Shown here piece by piece: positions 10,043-23,689 of a stretch of 64,000 nucleotides of DNA (position 1 is its first letter; the number at the start of each line of letters is the position of its first letter). A program made the position numbers and the translations under genes. The notes below the pieces were generated by a model. It was not told where the DNA came from and did no database searches. It saw only the letters and a list, made by a program, of their open reading frames with translations. The stretch comes from Callaeas wilsoni. Lineage: Eukaryota > Chordata > Aves > Passeriformes > Callaeidae. The DNA lies in the NCBI GenBank assembly GCA_013398955.1, contig VWPU01017674.1, positions 124,001 through 188,000 on the forward strand, in the 5' to 3' direction.

Positions 10043-13000
10043 AGCTCAGCATACCTACATACATTCCACTTTTGTGGCTCAAGCCTTAGACATATTGAGC
10101 CTACTTTATCATGACCTTAATTTTACTAGTTCATTGTTCCATCCCTAATTAGCTAAATAAAATTGCAATACTTTAGCTTGGTAATTAGCCTTCTTAAATG
10201 AATATTTGCTTGCTCACCAATTTTAATAAAATCAATGAGGAGTATGCAGATTTGGGTTGCTCTAACAAATTAAAATATGGTCCAAGAACTATGAGGGCAT
10301 GGCTAGTGTCAAAGATGTCATTTTTAAACAACTCAGTTCATCTTTCGAATGAATATTTAAATCTTTTTAGACTACTATTCTTAGAGCAGGCTGTGTGGGT
10401 AAAGAAGATCTCCCTTGACTTCACTGACAAGGAGCAGTAATGGCTCAGGCCAGGAGCTGACACAGAGCTGTAAAGAAGCTGATCTGTGAGATAGCCGAGC
10501 ACCTTGCTTTCTGTTTTTGCTGTACACTAGACAGAACCACCTCTTCTTCCATATGGCAATGGAGATTGCACTCACAACTGGGACTTACTAGAAGAACACT
10601 GTGGTTGTAACCTTTCTCCTTCACTATGCCACTGAAATTTTTTTTAAAGCTATGGGTGAGAAAACTGTGGAATATACATGTTTGTATTGGTCAGACTAAG
10701 TTTGTCAGGCACTCTTCTTTTAAACTAGTTCTTTTGTCTTTTAGTACACCGTACAGCAATAAACTAATTATTTGGGATTGGTTAATGTAATGAAGAACTC
10801 TTAGCCTTGACATACTCCACTGCATACTTAACACCAAGGCTTTTGTCTATATCTAAATAACCTGTTGTCACAGTGACTGCTGTTCACAAAGTGTTGCTGG
10901 TGGGATTTTCACAAGGATTAAGAAATCCCAGAACACGTGCACCGTCAGAATCAATGCAAGAACTTGAAACAATACCAGCACGCAATACTTTTGGAAATCC
11001 TTGCCCACATGCTATGGTGCAGTCAATTGGGAGATATTATCTAAATTTTTTTGTCAAGATGTCAGAAGGTAAATAAATACCTCAGTCCTGGATTAATCAA
11101 ATAATAAACACCCAGAATCTATTATATGAGCAGAAAAATGGAGAAATAGTCAAGGTAACAAATCACCTTATTTCAAAGCCTCTCACTACTCCTTTCATGA
11201 AGCAGTAAAATACCTAAACAACCTCAGCTCAGGAGAGGACACTAATCTGGTTTAAAGCCCAGGTTCTGGACTCTGCCATTTAGCTGCATAGCTAAATGCA
11301 GATACTAATAAAGCACAATTTTAATGAATACAGCTTTGGTTGTTGAATATAGAAACAAAATTTCAGTAAAAAATATCAAAAATTTTAATCATAAATGAGT
11401 TATTACAAGCTGTTCGAGCAGCTGCATTAAATGTCTCTGAAAGCTGTTTTCGAAAACTGGAATGATGGGTGACATTTATTTTACATAGTGGGTAATATAA
11501 AAGATAAAATAATTTTGAGATATAATTGGTAATAAAGAGAATAAATAGTGTCTTATAAATATGCTAACAAGCCATTTTAGTGATATTTAGTATAGACATA
11601 CTTAAAAACAGTTAATAATCAGATCTTCACGTTTAATGATGTTACTGCTTAATGGTGTTTCACTGCTTGATCCCTGAAATTATGTTTTTAAATAATGTTA
11701 CCAACTGTAATCACTGCTGTGCTATCAATTCATATTTGAAATTGTCCATGATGGCAAGAAAAAGACACACATAACATGCTTGCGTAATAAAAATCTCTAT
11801 TAATGTTAATTTACCATTTGAGGGAGAGAGTTTTTGTATATAGATGATTTCAGTGTCGGTGTTCAGCTTAGTAACTTGATAGCTTTCAGCAGGGGATTTA
11901 AAAAAATCTAGAATGACTAATTTAAAGGCTAATCATATAATTTCAGAACTTTCTGAGAGGACTGTCAAAGGAAAAGGATTTATATAATCAGTTATCTTGC
12001 TGGAAACCCCTTCAACCTGTGAAACTACACAGTGAATAAGAATGAACCAAAAGCCAATGCATGTAATTATTCATCATGTGTGTAGAGTAACTTTTATTGA
12101 GATAATAACTTAAGATAAAAAAGATTGTTTTTTAGAAAATGCCTTTTTTGTGGTTTGTTTTTTTTTTTTTCCAAAGCGTTGTAACAATTTAATATCACTA
12201 GAGAAAATATTGCCAAGTATCTCTGTACTGTGAACAAAATTTCCTCAAAATAAGCTTTGGACACATGCCCACTTTTTACATATTAGTGTGACAGTGGAAG
12301 AGATGCGGGCGGTGGTAAGAGACTCCTTGCCTTGATGTCTTTTCAGCTTAGTCATTTAGGCAATGGCTTCTGCATCTTTGTCAGTCAAAAGGCACCAGAT
12401 AAACTCAGAACAGTTTAAACAGCAGACCTTTGCTACCTGGATTACTCTGAAGAGGACGGGGTAGTATCAGATTTGTGACTCTGAAGATCCATGCAATGGG
12501 AATGGACCAGGAGTAAGTCACGAAGTCCTGGAGGAGGAGCTTTTCTTCTTTTCCATCATGACTAACGAGTCCAGAAATGAGAAGAGCAGTGGCGTGGATC
12601 TGCTCCAGGGAAATCCACCCTGGAAAAATCCTAGCACAGGGACCCATCCTTTACCACTTGCACTTGGTGTTCAGGCTAGGAAAGAAAAAGCATATTAAAG
12701 ATGTGGAAAAGAGATAGTCCTATCACCTCGTTGCACTGGTGCCAATAGCCCAAGTAGCAGGAAAGTCAAGTAGTTTTTCACATTGGCCTATTTCCTCTGC
12801 ATTACTTCTGCCTCTTTCTCTTTCAGAATCCACTAGTGCTGAAGGTTAGAAATTCCTGTGACAGAAACCTGCAGCATTTTTATGCAGGGTGAATTTTCCT
12901 ATGTCCTGGAAACAGACGTCCTTTAGATTCTTGTTTGCCTGCTCTTATTCATGGTTGCCTTTCCCTTGAGTTCAGAGTCCTTGAGTTGCTTGGTTTTGAG

Positions 13001-13239
13001 AATTAAGATCCCATCTCTGATCTTCTGGCTTTTGTACAGAATTCTTTGATCACAGAGTATTTTTGTGCTACCAACATAGAATAAATACACAGTGTATCCA
13101 GAACTGCTAGAAGAAGGTGGGAACCTCACCTATACTCTCAAGAATCATTTACCCAAGGGAGGAGCGTAATGAGGGTTGTTCATTGCTACTTAATGTCAGC
13201 AACATAATTGCTAAGTAACAACAAAATAAGGTGGGACAG
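10041..13239. other. Unique AT-rich interval
   Basis: No gene or confident repeat is visible. A T13 run lies at 12158-12170. The stretch 12400-12660 is less AT-rich and has an 80-codon minus-strand frame, but no recognisable domain or repeat. Confidence 0.45.
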
Positions 13240-13640
13240 TGTCTTGGAGTGATTCTATGACCATACTGTATTCCTCATTGCCGGCTTGATCTCTAGTGTA
13301 CCTTTAAATTGCAAAGGGGGGAGAGAGAAGCCGAGAGAACTCTTCAAAGTGGCTAGCTTGACCTTGTAGTTAGAACATTTACATACTTTCTGCCAGTTAG
13401 GAGGGCAGAGAAGGGAGTTTTTCTCTAGCTTTTTGGGCTTTCAGCTGAGAAGGGACTGCGATCTGCCTCAGCCCCTTCTGTTCCTTTTTGGACTGTTTTT
13501 GGCTTGCTTTTCATCCAAGACCAGCTACCATCTCTAGGACCTGATTGGCAGGTTGTTTCCTCCTGGATTTTTGTCCAAATCGGCATAGGCAGGTGAAGCA
13601 GGAAGGTGAATCTTCACCTGCAATTTGTATGGCTTTTCTG
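13240..13640. mobile_element. Possible solo LTR of an endogenous retrovirus
   Basis: A roughly 400-bp block of higher GC than its flanks begins TGTCTTGGAGTGATTCTATG at 13240 and contains G-rich and pyrimidine-rich runs typical of LTRs (GGGGGGAGAGAGAAGCCGAG near 13315-13334; TTTTTGGGCTTTCAGCTGAG near 13431-13450). It resembles avian LTR sequence as I remember it, but I could not define a CA-3' end or target duplications, so the call is tentative. The same 14-base start also occurs at 37061. Confidence 0.35.
13589..13621. repeat. Perfect 10-bp inverted repeat built on AGGTGAA units
   Basis: GCAGGTGAAG (13589-13598) pairs perfectly with CTTCACCTGC (13612-13621) across a 13-base spacer. A second AGGTGAA at 13604-13610 can pair with TTCACCT at 13613-13619. 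The site thus has two direct AGGTGAA units and one inverted unit, which resembles an E-box or nuclear-receptor half-site cluster. Function is unknown. Confidence 0.6.
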
Positions 13641-13829
13641 ACATACAAGCCAAGTGCAGCTACAATCTGTCAGTATCTGTTATTTTAGTTGCCAAAGTGG
13701 TATCCACATCACAATGGAAAAAGGCAGGCAAAGGCTAATTCCTGAACAATATCGTGCTACATTTTTGTAAGTACAGCGTAGATCAAGCAGTTAGTATGAA
13801 ATAGTCTGCTAGAGTATCTGTATGGAAGG

Positions 13830-13847
13830 CCCATTGAAATCAATGGG
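13830..13847. repeat. Near-palindrome, relic of an amniote repeat motif
   Basis: CCCATTGAAATCAATGGG has 8-bp arms flanking a central AA. The phrase CCCATTGA..TCAATGGG is common in old palindromic repeats of turtles, crocodilians and birds (from memory). It may be a short relic of such a repeat. Confidence 0.4.
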
Positions 13848-14234
13848 AAGAAACTCCATAATTTTAAGGTTCCTAGAGGAAATATAGCATCCACAGAAGT
13901 ACTGAAGTCCCACTTACTTCTACCAAAGACTGAGCAGTGCTTCAGAAGATTTTATACAGTTCTTAAAGCTTCCATTTCTTCCCTTAATTTCAATTTCACT
14001 TTGGCTTAAGAAGTTTTAATCTCATTTAAAAATAAGATTTTATGGTATCACTTGCTTTTGACTCTGTAGTTGATATTTTAGCACTCTCTCACAACCTTTT
14101 GTCTTTTCTATATAAATTCTTTCAATTAATGTTTTTCACTAAAGGTAATTGCAATAATTTAGCACAGCGGTCTCTAAAGTCTCCCAATTCAGTAAATGGG
14201 ACTTTTACAAGGCTGATTGGATATTTTAGAATCC

Positions 14235-14366
14235 CTGAAATACAGAAGTGTTCTGTTGGGAAGAGATCTCAGTAGATGCCTAGTCAAATTTCTCCTCAGC
14301 ACTTAAGTCAGCTCAGGTTTTTCTCCAGCTGGTCTTGGAAGCCTCCAAATACAGAGATCCCACCAC
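14235..14366 (-). mobile_element. Older CR1, 3' portion (left half of an interrupted copy)
   Basis: In plus reading this resembles the reverse complement of CR1 3' sequence: TTGGGAAGAGATCTCAGTAG (about 14257-14276), then TTTCTCCAGCTGGTCTTGGA and CACCAC (14361-14366). It is more diverged than the plus-strand CR1 that follows. Its continuation appears after 14845, so it was split by that insertion. Confidence 0.6.
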
Positions 14367-14844
14367 GTAGGAAGGATGCAGGCCTGTTGGACTGATACAG
14401 AGGAGGGTCACTAAGATGATCAGAGAGCTGGAGCACTTCTCCCTATGAAGTCAGGCCGAGAGAGATGGAGTTCTTCACCCTGCAGACAAACAGGCTTCAG
14501 GAAGACCTTCTAGCAGCTTTCAAGTACATAAAGGAGGTCTACAGGAAAGCTGGAGAAGGACTTTTGACAAGGGCATGCAGTGATAGGACAAGGAGGAACG
14601 GGTTTAAATGGAAGTAGGACAGATTTTGACTAGTTCTTAGGAAGAACTTCTTTACTGTGAGAGTGCTGGGGCACCTGCACAGGTTGCCCAGAGAAGCTGT
14701 GGGTGTCTCATCATTGGCAGTGTTCAAGGCCAGGTTGGATGGGGCTCAGAGCAACCTGGTCTAGTGGAAGATGTCCTGCCCATGACAGGGGGCATTGGAA
14801 GTAGATGATCTTTAAAGTCCCTTCCAATTCAAAGTATTCTATGA
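14367..14844 (+). mobile_element. CR1 LINE inserted into an older CR1
   Basis: Plus-strand CR1 3' end. It begins in the RT C-terminal region (GGACTGATACAGAGGAGGGTC, about 14389-14409). It passes through GTGATAGGACAAGGAGGAACG (14579-14600) and GGCACCTGCACAGGTTGCCC (14670-14689), and ends CCCTTCCAATTCAAAGTATT then CTATGA (14839-14844). Boundaries are set by the resumption of the older minus-strand CR1 on both sides. There is no intact reading frame. Confidence 0.85.
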
Positions 14845-14925
14845 CTTGTGGGCATAATTTCTAGTGCTCAATTCCTCTCCTAGGAAAAGTTTTCCCTTTA
14901 TGTCCTTATGTATGTCACACAGCTC
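14845..14925 (-). mobile_element. Older CR1, right half of the interrupted copy
   Basis: CTAGTGCTCAATTCCTCTCC and AGGAAAAGTTTTCCCTTTATG (about 14863-14903) read as the next part of the minus-strand CR1 whose left half ends at 14366. Joined conceptually, the order matches other CR1 copies such as 42853-43549. The far end is decayed. Confidence 0.5.
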
Positions 14926-17900
14926 TTCATCGGAAAAGAATGAGAAGTTGCACAAATATGATGATGAAATTAATGCAATTTAGAAATCATGTGACTGTAC
15001 CACAAATATTTGCAATAAAACAAAGAGAACTTAAGTAGATTGACTTAAGAGAACAACAAACCAAGTCCATAATTTTGTGTGCCTGTCTACATTGATTCCT
15101 CATTCTCTATTGCCTCTGGAACATTTGCACTTTATTCATCTCCTGACAATAATTTTCACATACTGTGATTTTACCACCAAAGTTATTATTAACTTCTTAT
15201 ATTTTATTGAAAGTGCCCTCAAGGTTTCTCCCCACTCAAATTTAAAACAGGGGAACGTATAAAGATACACTTGTGTATTGCTCCTTAAACCCCTTACTGC
15301 CAGTGTATTTTTAGACCACTGAAGACAAGTACTGGGTTAATCAGTCTTAGTGCCATGATTTCTGATTATCATATTCTATTTTATCTTAATTTTGAATTAG
15401 AAGCTTTATTTGGGGTGATAGGGCTTTTTCTTTAAGTGTCTAGGCATTATGGAAAATAAGTTTCTGGTCCATGTTCGGCTTCATTAAAGGTCCAATAAAT
15501 AGTACAGAAACATTCTAGAGAGTTAATTGCATGTATTGGTATACAAATGACATTTTTAACACTAATGAGAGGTTTCATAAATCTAATCCATGACAATGTC
15601 AATGCATAAAGTTTATGATTTTTAAAAAATATTTTTGTAACCAGAAAAATAATGCCTCTTACACCTGGAAGAGCAGATTTTTTTTTTATCCTATCAGTAC
15701 GCTTACAATGTGAAACTACAGCTTATTGATTATAAGAATTCTCAAATGTTAAGATTATCCTTGGAGTTATAGCAAAATGTTATTTGCAAGAAGCAGAGGA
15801 TGGCACTGTTGGACTGCAATTATGAGGTGATACAGACTGCATATCTTGAATTACAACATTGAACTACATTGCATAAATTCTATCAGATTTCTTACAAGAA
15901 GCACAAGCAGCAAAAAGATTTACACTGGGTTTTTGATCATCAATGTTGTGCTTGAACTGTAGCAGTGAGATAGGAAAAATGATTCTTTTTTTCAAATGGG
16001 ATGTGGCTGTAAAGTAAAGTAATGGAGAACAAGTGGGTGAATAAAACCAAAAACATTAAATCACATATTTTGGGAAATAAATTATTAGTATAACTTTGAA
16101 GGGCCTTTCTGGCGCTGAGTCCTTAGCTGTGAAGTGCCTGAGGTACCGAGAATTTGCAAAGACTGTGGCTTTCTGAAATAGGCCCCATGATATCCACAGG
16201 CTCTTCAAATGAAATAACCCACAGAGACTGTAATTCACATAGGAACGGAGGACAGACCTGCAAGCATGTAAACTGCTTTAAAAAAAATGGACTTTCTTCA
16301 CAGATGTATGTCTCCATTCCATACTGGCAGAGGATACTGCTAGCCTGTTTCTCCAGATTTCACAGGAAGATTTTTATCTTAAAAAGCTGTTCAGTATAGC
16401 AAGGGGGGAAGAATCACATTCCAGGAATGTTAATATGAGTATTTAAAAAATGTATAGTTAAATAATTCAGTTTTGGTATGGAAGAGGTCATCAGCTATGC
16501 AAGCCTCTGAATTTTGCTGTCCAAGTGTCATTGATAAAAACCAGGATTCACCTTATTCATTTCATTCTAGCTAAGCTCATGAAAAGAAAACACAGTTGCA
16601 CTTTTTGATTAAAGAAATGAAGTTTCACCTCCAATCTGACTGCTGCAGTGGGCTCACTTGATCTAGGAAACTTTGGGAGACCATTCTTTTTGTGAGAGTG
16701 GTGGGAACTTTTGCTGGATCCACACAAGCCACCTTGCAGTTCAGCAGGGTTTGTTTCCCAGGATTGCTTATGCTGCCAAGTACATTGAGACAAACATGAG
16801 GGAACATACTAGACTGCCAGCATTATTTGCAGGTTATTATCACCTAAAAAGTGCATTTGTGACAAATAAAATTAAAGTAGATGTAGAATACATTTGAGAC
16901 AATGAATTCAGTACTGAGAAATTGGCATGATCATTTTACTGCAACTGGATTGGCATTCCAAACCCAAACCATTCCAAACTGCTCCTATAATTTTGCATTA
17001 TAGCTACAAACTCCAGTGAAATTCCATCTTTTCTTGTGAGTTTTATGAATTCAAATGTACTTCTCAATAAATCTCAACTCAGTTTCATTGCAGTGAAGCC
17101 TCAAAACAAGTGATTTTTTGGTGTTTACAGTTTTTATAAGAACTCATAATACAGAGTTCTGCAAATACCCATGTTTTCTGTATGTCAGTACTCTGTCATT
17201 TTTACCTTATTTATTTTTCTATTATGGCAAAGCTTTTTGTTTTCTTTTCCTTTTTATTTTTTTTAATTCAATCATCAGAAGGAAAGAAAAGAGAAATTTT
17301 ACATTCTGAATGTCATATTTTTTTCATAGTACTTGTCTCAGTCTTTTCCAGTTGTATTGTCTCCTTGTGAACAATGAATGTTGTGGTTTGCCCCAAATGT
17401 TATTTTGTCAGCAGTTGTGTTTTTTTTCTTTTTCCTCAGTGAGAAAGACTGTTGTGATTCAAGCAAATTATTACGTTTTTTACTGGGAATAACTCCTGTA
17501 AGAAGGATTTAATTTTTAGGAATCCTCTTTAAATTCTCCTTGGCAAGTGTAATTTAATGCTCAAAAATTAATTTAAATTGGTCTAAATTCTCTACAGTCA
17601 CATGGTTTATGGCCTGAAGGTATCTCAAGGATACCCTGTGACTATTTGTACCAATTTTATGTTATCATTACTCTGGTGATATTTCTGATTTCTCACGGTT
17701 TTCCCTTTTCTAAAATACTTATAGCATAAAACCTGTCAAACCAACAATGATCAAACATAAAAACAAACATACCAACAAACATAAAAATATTGATGAAAAT
17801 GCAATGTAATGAGCAGCTCTGCCACAGCAGTAAGAATCCTCAGACTTTTCCATGTGCAGTGTCAATGTGTAGGCTTTCTAAACCTGTCATCTTTCCAGAA

Positions 17901-20047
17901 AAATCCTAGCAGAGAAAATCAACATGACAAAAGTAGTTTCTAGGATTATGGCATGTGCAAATTGCTGCCCAAAGAAGGATGTGGCAGCAGATAAGTAGTT
18001 TGATAGAGAAGTAGACAAATTCTTGGACTATTTATCAATAAATGGATCAAAAAATGTCCAAGCAGGGATGTACTTTTAGCATCCCTAATACAAGAGTTGC
18101 TGAGGAAAAGGGATCCCAAGAAGTGGCAAATTTGAGGGATTGGTTTAACCAGAATCTTCTCTGCCACTGCCCTAGGCAGAAACTTAGGCATTCATGGGTT
18201 CTTGGTCAGACATGGTAGTCCATTTATTATATTCTTACAGACTGAAATGCAGCGCAAACTTGGGTTTTCATACTATTTCATGTGTTGGTTTTAACATTCT
18301 GAGTTTGTGAAGCCTTATAATAATGCTGCAAGAATATTCAGGACTGCTCTCAAATGTTTCTTTAAGAAGATCCAACATTCTGTTAAATGAACCTTTAAAA
18401 ATAAAATGCATCAGATATTTTTATGCGAAAATGAAGTTTTTATTTGGTTTAAATTTTTAATTGAGTGACAAGAAACATTTGTCTCAATAAATAGCAGACA
18501 CACTAGGACAACGTTGCGCGGTAACTTATTCATTTGTAGGTCCTAAATCTGCTTCTTTGGGTTAAATGTGTGAGCAGAAGTTTTATTTACTATTTTTAAA
18601 GAGTATCAGGAAAATCTCCTCTAATTCAGACTGTTTTTAATAGTTTCAGAATCATTCCAGTCATTACTCTTTTAGATTGTTAATTTTAAGAGCAGATGTG
18701 TTATGTCAGAAATGTAAAATTAGATGTTCTTGAAATAACATCCTACAGTCAACACATTTTTGGATAATATAAAAAAGAAACTTCTGGGAGGTATAATAGG
18801 CTAAAATATTTGGAGTTTTTTAATTAGTGAGATAAAATCATATATTGTATTTTAAATTTTAAAGCGTAGAAAGTCCGAAATTAAATGCCAGAATGAAATA
18901 TTCAGGATAAAATCCCAATTTTACTCAGGCCAGTGACAAGGATTTTATTACTTTTTGTGGGACTCTCCCACTAAAAGCACTGCTTGTACAATATGCATGC
19001 TTGCTTTACTATAAATATATATTGTGTATCTATACCATGTATGAGGCACAGTTGACAAATGAAAACTTAAGGAAAAAAAATCTTAAAAATTAATTTCAAA
19101 AATTTGATACATCTATAATTGAAACATTTTAGAACCTTTTTCTTGTTCCCTGACCTTTCTGAAAAAGCAGGGACAAAATGTGAGCAATACCTGTGCAGAA
19201 ACATGAGTGATGCTGAGCTTTCCACATGCACATAGGGAGCAGTGCCAGTCCAGCTTTCCTTGTGACTAGAGATAATCACAAATACTAAAATAAATCAGTT
19301 GAGAGTCTTGTCAAAGGTTTTTCTTCCCCCATTTTCCATCTGTTTTTATCCAAAGTACCACAAGGTTACCTTGTACCCGCTCCTTGATTCTTTCTATAAT
19401 AGCTTCTGTATCCTGACTTTCCAAAATATGTACGGGTACTCACAGCAGTACTCCAGGGTAATTGGACAGTGTAAAAGGCCATCACGGTTTATGGGGCAGC
19501 AAATTCATTTTAGAGATAATTAAAGACTATTTTTATCCCACACCATTATTTTTCTTGTTCAAATGCTTCACAGCAATAGAGGGGACTAGACGCTGTTAAT
19601 GATTTCTATAGTTGCCACCAAAGCAAAAAGAGATATATTTGTCTTAAACTGTCTGTCTAGTGCTATTTATACAGTAGCACAGTAAGCAATTACTGTATGC
19701 TAGAAAGTTCATGTGAGAATAGTAAGACCAACAATCATGTGGCAGGCAAGCTCTGAATGCCTACAGGGATTAATATTTTTAATCTTATTTAAATTGGTAT
19801 ATTTTTACGTGTACAGCCTGCACCTCAGATAACTTTAATCCCTGCAAAAGTCTTGTCCCCATGAAAGGTCCTCAGGAAACTGAGATCATTTCAGCAGTGA
19901 AGTGTCAGGGGTTTGAAGGGAAATGAGTAGGTTATGAGGGCCAGAGAGGGGAAGCTCTTGGAAACAAGAAAACTCTGAGATAATTTTTCCTCTTTGGGTA
20001 TATGCACATGTATACTCTGTTATTGAGACATGGGCTATGCTTTCTTG

Positions 20048-20100
20048 ATTTTATTTTATTATTATTATTACTTTCATTATTTTTTGTTTTTGTTTTGTTA
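20048..20100. repeat. (ATT)n / T-rich simple repeat
   Basis: A TTTTATTTTATTATTATTAT-type run grades into TTTTTGTTTTTGTTTTG. It is low-complexity sequence. Confidence 0.8.
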
Positions 20101-23100
20101 TGATAGATAACTCAAAAGTTATGCAGAGAAATTCCTGGTAAACATGCAAAGATAACCCTCGTATGACATTCAGAGTGGTGGTTGAAGACCTGCAGTACAA
20201 AATACTTTTTGAAACAGTAAAATGTCCCAACCTACTTAATCAAGTGAACAAGTTTTCATGTCTTTTGAAAGAAGCTGAAAAGAGCATACAGAGAAATTAT
20301 TTTGTTTGCTATTTTTTTTCCCTATATTGATTAAAATATACACTGTGACTTTGGAATACACTACTTATTAGTGGAGATGAATAGGATTTTCCATCAACAT
20401 TACTTCTCCTTTAAAGACAAATTCAGATTTTGTACTCTGAAAATAAATACTAAATACCTACTTTTCTAAACCTGTTTAAAAATTATAATTAGAAAACTGA
20501 AATGAAAGGTATATCTAATAATAGAAAAAGTGATCACTGGGATGTAGTATAAACAAAAATGAAAAAAAAAAGTCTTTCTGTTTTACTCCAATCTGATTTT
20601 AACTTGTATTTATAGACTAGAGAGGACTTAAAACAAGAATGACATTTGTCTTGGAGACAAAGAGCTCTCTCTATATTTTTTTAAATTCTGGCAGGTCTTT
20701 CAGTTTTATCGCTTTATATAATGATGAGAAAGAGGCATAAAAGACTTTCTCGACTGCTAGATATTTCTCCCAATTAAGAATTTCTCAGAAACAAAATTTT
20801 AATGAATTATGTCTCCTATCTCCCCACAAATACATATTTTCAGTGGATTTTAAAAACAAAACTACTTTTCCTAGTGTTCTACTGGGTCTTTCCTCATTAC
20901 AATAAAACCGTAATTTACTGGACAAACAATAGGTCTCACTTGTTGTTTGAAATGCTGGTCATCAGAATTTTCTGTCCATGCAGACACTTCACTGCAGCTT
21001 TAATAAAATACCTTGTTACAGCAGTATTAAATCTGTATTCTGTTGGCATGACTTTGCATTCTTTGCCAAGGGCGCTTCAGCTCATTTGTATGAAGATAAA
21101 GTAGGTAGGCAATTCTGCGTTCACCAACTTGCCTTTCATCCGCTGGCAAGAGTATGGAGTTTATACATACAGAATCTCAGTTTAATGACTGACTGAGCAG
21201 GACAGATTTTTACAGCTTTGGATAACAATATATTTTCTACTATACTGCATCTGTCTTCATGCCTTTTACTTGAGATACAAAATATACGCCTAATTTTCCC
21301 TTTAAATCTTGCATTTGCAGACAAGAGATTGTTTCTTTGTGAGCTGTCCAACTTTCTGTTACAACTTCAATATATTAGATGCACATGGTTGAATACCTTT
21401 AAACCCTGCTGGCACTGAATAAACTGGTGAAAGTTGGAACAATTTTTCTCTAAAAAATGGAAATTTTTCCTGTATAAAGAATGCTGAATATTTCCAATCT
21501 CCTAATCAATTTTTTTGCAATCTAAGATTTTATTAATTAATAAAAAATTCAATTGGATTGTTTGTAATAAGCTAGACATATAACAAATAGAGTAAAAAAA
21601 TATTTGGACATCTTTTATGGACCTTGCTAATTAAATACTTTGAAACTGTTCTTGGCACCATAACTAGCCTGAACTATATCATATCAGGTCATTGCCTTTT
21701 TCCCTCTTGAATTATTATTCTTTTTATGCTCAACTGTGATAATTAATTTCTTACCATGCTTATTTAAATTTGATCTTAGATTTATTAAAACTAATATAAT
21801 AATATCTGTCTAGAACAGAAGTTTCCCAAAAGATCATAGCATATTTAGCTTTTTAACAGTTAAAAGCAATTCTTAGAATGATTCAGGTGCTGTATCTTGG
21901 CATTTCATAATTTTTTGGAGTATTTTATGAGTTACACTCTCACATATTTTTATCTCTATATATTTAAAAACATATAAATATAGTTTTATGTAGTGTATAC
22001 TGTATGGATACACCTTACAGTGATGGAAGGCCTCTCCTCAGCACGGTACGTAGATAAAGCCCTGAAAAACAGCACAGCTGCTCCTAATGCCTGTCACCAG
22101 TATGATTGACACCTGAGACAAATTCCTAGCTGAAGACACTGGAGAGGAGGCTAAATGTTTGGCTGCACATCCCAAACCCAATGCATGTTTGCGGGACAAC
22201 AGGGAAGCTTAAATGCTTGTGATGATGACAGATACCAAATAAACAAAGTTCGGCTTGAGTCCAAAAGCCATGAGTGATAAAGGAAGTATGGAAACAGTGA
22301 AAACCAATCAAGTCTTCTTTGATTCCTGGAGAATCCTTCAATCCTTCACCTTTCCCATGCAACTATTAGTCTTCAGGTCTTGGTCAGCCGTTGGTGTGCA
22401 AGCCTGTCACAGGTGGATTTTTGGTGGGCAAATGTGAAATGTGAAATGCTGCGTTTATGTACACAGCTCAGTAGAGTAGAATAAGTTAAAGGGGGTTCTA
22501 TCTGCTGGTCCACTGGCTCTGCTGTCTTCTAAAATGCGAAGCTCCTCTCTTGGACCCACAGGAGACATGAACCAGAATTGGGATCATGCAAGAAAGGTCA
22601 GGCCATATGTGGACTGCAAAAAGGTTCCCTTGTGTGAGGATAGGGGCACATCAGGAACTGTGCATTACCTATGTAACTCTCAGTGCTGCTGACACTTTAA
22701 CACAATCCACTACATGCTCAAAGGTCTGCTCAAGCAAGAAGAAATGAGACAGGTGGACAGGAAGCCTGAGTAATTTATATCTCAGACATAATAAATCTAT
22801 TTTTGATATGTAACTAGGTGAGAGCTGGGCGGTTGTTAAGTTTTATATGTTCCCAAACTCAGAAATGTTACCTATAAACAGTTATGATCAAGAAAATATG
22901 TATGATAAAATCAAGACTTTGAAAGAGTTAAGTGGTGAGGATTTAATGGTGTATAGTGATTTAGAAACTAATGTTATCTGGAGCTAGAAGCTGGCTGAAT
23001 GCCTTGAGAGGATCAGTAGTCAGCCAGAGAAAAACAGGTTACCCAGAAAAAATGAACAGATAAACTCCCTGAATTTTTAAAGTGAGATTACTGTGGTTGC

Positions 23101-23689
23101 ATAAATATGTGCTGTTCATTTTGTAACTATTTGCTGAAATGGTATGATAAGAAATAAAGAAATTTGGTGTGACCCAAAACCTGCATTGCTTTGGTAACAG
23201 TCAGTCTTGTGAGGAATCCTCTGTGAAATTTCTTATATTTTAGGAGGTGATTATAGCATGCAGAGAGATTAGGGAGAAAAGGATGAGATACCCATGGGTG
23301 CTTGGAGATGCCTGTGGAACAGAGGCAAAGAAAAGCCAGGGAGATTTTCTTTTGAAAGCCTAAGGCTAAATATCTGAGGAAGTGAGTTGAAGGCAATGGA
23401 GTGTACTCTGAGCTTTCTGCACATTTAGAGAAAAAAGGGCAGACTCTTCTCTGTGCTGGAAATCTGTCGTGTCACTACAAGACATTATTCCCACAGGAAA
23501 AGCAGGCATACTGAGAGAACAAGCCTTTCCAGAAGAAAACAGGAGAACATGGATGAAAAACACTTTCTCTCCACCAGCTATTGCCAATGTTTCCTTCCAG
23601 TTTCTGATACTGTGGCTAAAAGCATCTCCATGTCAGCAGAATCCACCTGGGTTTTCAGCAGTGTAACTAAGATTAGATTAAGAAATTTT

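Noticed and set aside
12405..12647. 80-codon minus-strand frame in a less AT-rich stretch
   Set aside because: No domain or repeat resemblance; no supporting splice signals.
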